From Conexibacteraceae bacterium (lineage in GTDB: Bacteria > Actinomycetota > Thermoleophilia > Solirubrobacterales > Solirubrobacteraceae): a DNA stretch of 13,471 nt. Made by a program: the position numbers and the translations under genes. Positions within the stretch are counted from its first letter, which is position 1. Each line of letters starts with the position of its first letter. Positions 12,426-13,471 of the stretch are shown here, piece after piece. The stretch lies in the NCBI GenBank assembly GCA_009785395.1, contig WQWK01000025.1, forward strand, positions 1-13,471. The letters run 5' to 3'. The notes under the pieces were generated by a model, which saw nothing but the letters and a program-made list of their open reading frames with translations, was not told the origin of the DNA and searched no databases.

Positions 12426-13471
12426 ATGGAGTCGAGTGGCAGGCAACGCTCGCCATCGGCAGATGCGAGCGTCATCGAGCGGTTCGAGACCGAGTACGGC
12501 GCGGCGCCGGCGGGCGTCTGGTCAGCACCCGGCCGGGTCAACCTGATCGGCGAGCACACCGACTACAACGGCGGGTTCGCGCTGCCGCTCGCGATCGACC
12601 GCAGGACTCTGGTCGCGGCGAGGCGCCGCAGCGACCGAACCGTGTCACTGGCCTCGACGGCCCTTCCCGGGCGCGTGACCGCCAGTCTCGACGAGCTCGC
12701 GGTCCCGTCTGACGGTGCGAGCTCGCGGTGGGGTTGGGCGATGTACCCGCTGGCTGTCGCCTGGACGCTGACGACCGCTGAGACGAACGGTCATCTACCG
12801 GGAATCGAGCTGATGGTCGATTCATCGGTGCCGGTCGGTGCCGGTCTGTCCTCTTCACACGCACTGGAGGTGGCCACCGCCGGTGCCCTGACGTCACTGT
12901 GGGAACTCGAGCTCGACAGATGGTCATTGGTTCACACGGTCCGCCGCGCTGAGAACGAGTTCGTCGGTGCGCCGACCGGGATCCTCGACCAGGTCGCCGG
13001 CGTATTCGGCCGGGCCGGCCACGCGGTGCTGCTCGACTGCCTCGATGAGACGGCCGAGCAGATCGAGTTGCCGATCTCGTCGCGGGGTCTGGCGCTGATG
13101 GTGATCGACACACGCGCCTCGCACAGCCACGCCGACGGGAGCTACGCCGACCGCAGGAACAGCTGCGAGCGGGCCGCCCGCCTGCTCGGCGTGCGTGTGC
13201 TGCGCCAGGTCACGGCGGCCGACCTGGAGGGCGCGCGTGCGCAGCTTGACCCGCTCACCTTTCGTCGCGCCCGCCACATCGTCACCGAGAACGAGCGCGT
13301 GCTCGAGACCGCTGCGCTGCTGAGGGCCGGAGCGCCGGAGCGGCTCGGGCCGCTCCTGCTCGCGTCGCACAGCTCGATGCGGGACGACTTCGAGATCTCC
13401 ACCCCGGCGCTGGACCTGGCCGTCGATGCAGCGACGCAGGCAGGTGCGCTTGGCGCGCGCATGACCGGGGG
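12426..13471 (+). CDS. galK: Galactokinase, C-terminus beyond window edge
   Basis: Phosphorylates alpha-D-galactose to galactose-1-phosphate with ATP, the entry step of the Leloir pathway; cytoplasmic. 348 full codons are visible of an expected 380-400. Motifs are the galactokinase signature GRVNLIGEHTDYNGGF at 36-51 (catalytic Arg37), the GHMP ATP loop PVGAGLSSSHALEVA at 136-150, GAPTGILDQVAG at 181-192 (catalytic base Asp188), and SHADGSYADRRNSCERAARLLGV at 234-256. In the ATP loop the residue after SSS is His where I expect Ala. The third conserved Gly-rich motif begins just at the right edge (ARMTGG). The ATG at 12426 follows GGAG by 8 bases. It lies 48 bp after permease 2 on the same strand, so it is probably co-transcribed and under the LacI-type operators. 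Confidence 0.95.
   Translation, partial: MESSGRQRSPSADASVIERFETEYGAAPAGVWSAPGRVNLIGEHTDYNGGFALPLAIDRRTLVAARRRSDRTVSLASTALPGRVTASLDELAVPSDGASSRWGWAMYPLAVAWTLTTAETNGHLPGIELMVDSSVPVGAGLSSSHALEVATAGALTSLWELELDRWSLVHTVRRAENEFVGAPTGILDQVAGVFGRAGHAVLLDCLDETAEQIELPISSRGLALMVIDTRASHSHADGSYADRRNSCERAARLLGVRVLRQVTAADLEGARAQLDPLTFRRARHIVTENERVLETAALLRAGAPERLGPLLLASHSSMRDDFEISTPALDLAVDAATQAGALGARMTG

Overview
The window is high-GC DNA with short spacers and strong G/C preference at third codon positions. It fits a Gram-positive actinobacterium. The mix of genes (a B12-dependent ribonucleotide reductase, a short secreted RTX-type repeat protein, TANNNT boxes placed immediately before start codons) makes me lean towards Thermoleophilia (Solirubrobacterales-like). 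That placement is inference from gene style only; there is no rRNA or marker phylogeny here.

Layout. 1-790 (-): 5' part of nrdJ, the adenosylcobalamin-dependent ribonucleotide reductase, running off the left edge. 991-2106 (-): an unrecognised coiled-coil protein. 2149-3132 (+): galE, divergent from it. 3117-3732 (-): a MazEF-like toxin-antitoxin pair whose toxin end overlaps the galE end. 3754-4383 (-): tmk. 4411-5535 (+): holB, divergent from tmk with a 27-bp gap. 5559-6143 (+): a RimJ-like acetyltransferase. 6172-6705 (+): a small secreted protein of unknown function. 6797-6869 (+): tRNA-Thr(CGT). 6921-7658 (-): a secreted RTX-like repeat protein. 7895-8956 (+): a LacI-family repressor. 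9137-13471 (+): a sugar ABC uptake operon (Tat-type binding protein, two permeases) that continues into galK, cut by the right edge.

The right third forms one coherent system. A LacI-type regulator with the E. coli LacI recognition-helix residues lies just upstream of a strong-looking promoter whose -10 and start point are covered by a perfect 16-bp palindrome, with a second palindrome 25 bp further on. The transporter presumably imports galactose or a galactoside, and galK phosphorylates the galactose. galE, the epimerase of the same Leloir pathway, sits about 9 kb away on the other side of the housekeeping genes. No galT and no transporter ATPase are in the window.

The most unusual regulatory architecture is around 3.7-4.4 kb and 6.17 kb. 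Here several -10-like boxes lie 6-7 bases before start codons, predicting leaderless mRNAs. tmk and holB appear to be driven by head-to-head overlapping -10 elements, and the toxin-antitoxin pair has its own promoter and nested inverted-repeat operator built over the tmk stop codon. I did not find a CRISPR array, insertion sequence, prophage or biosynthetic cluster.
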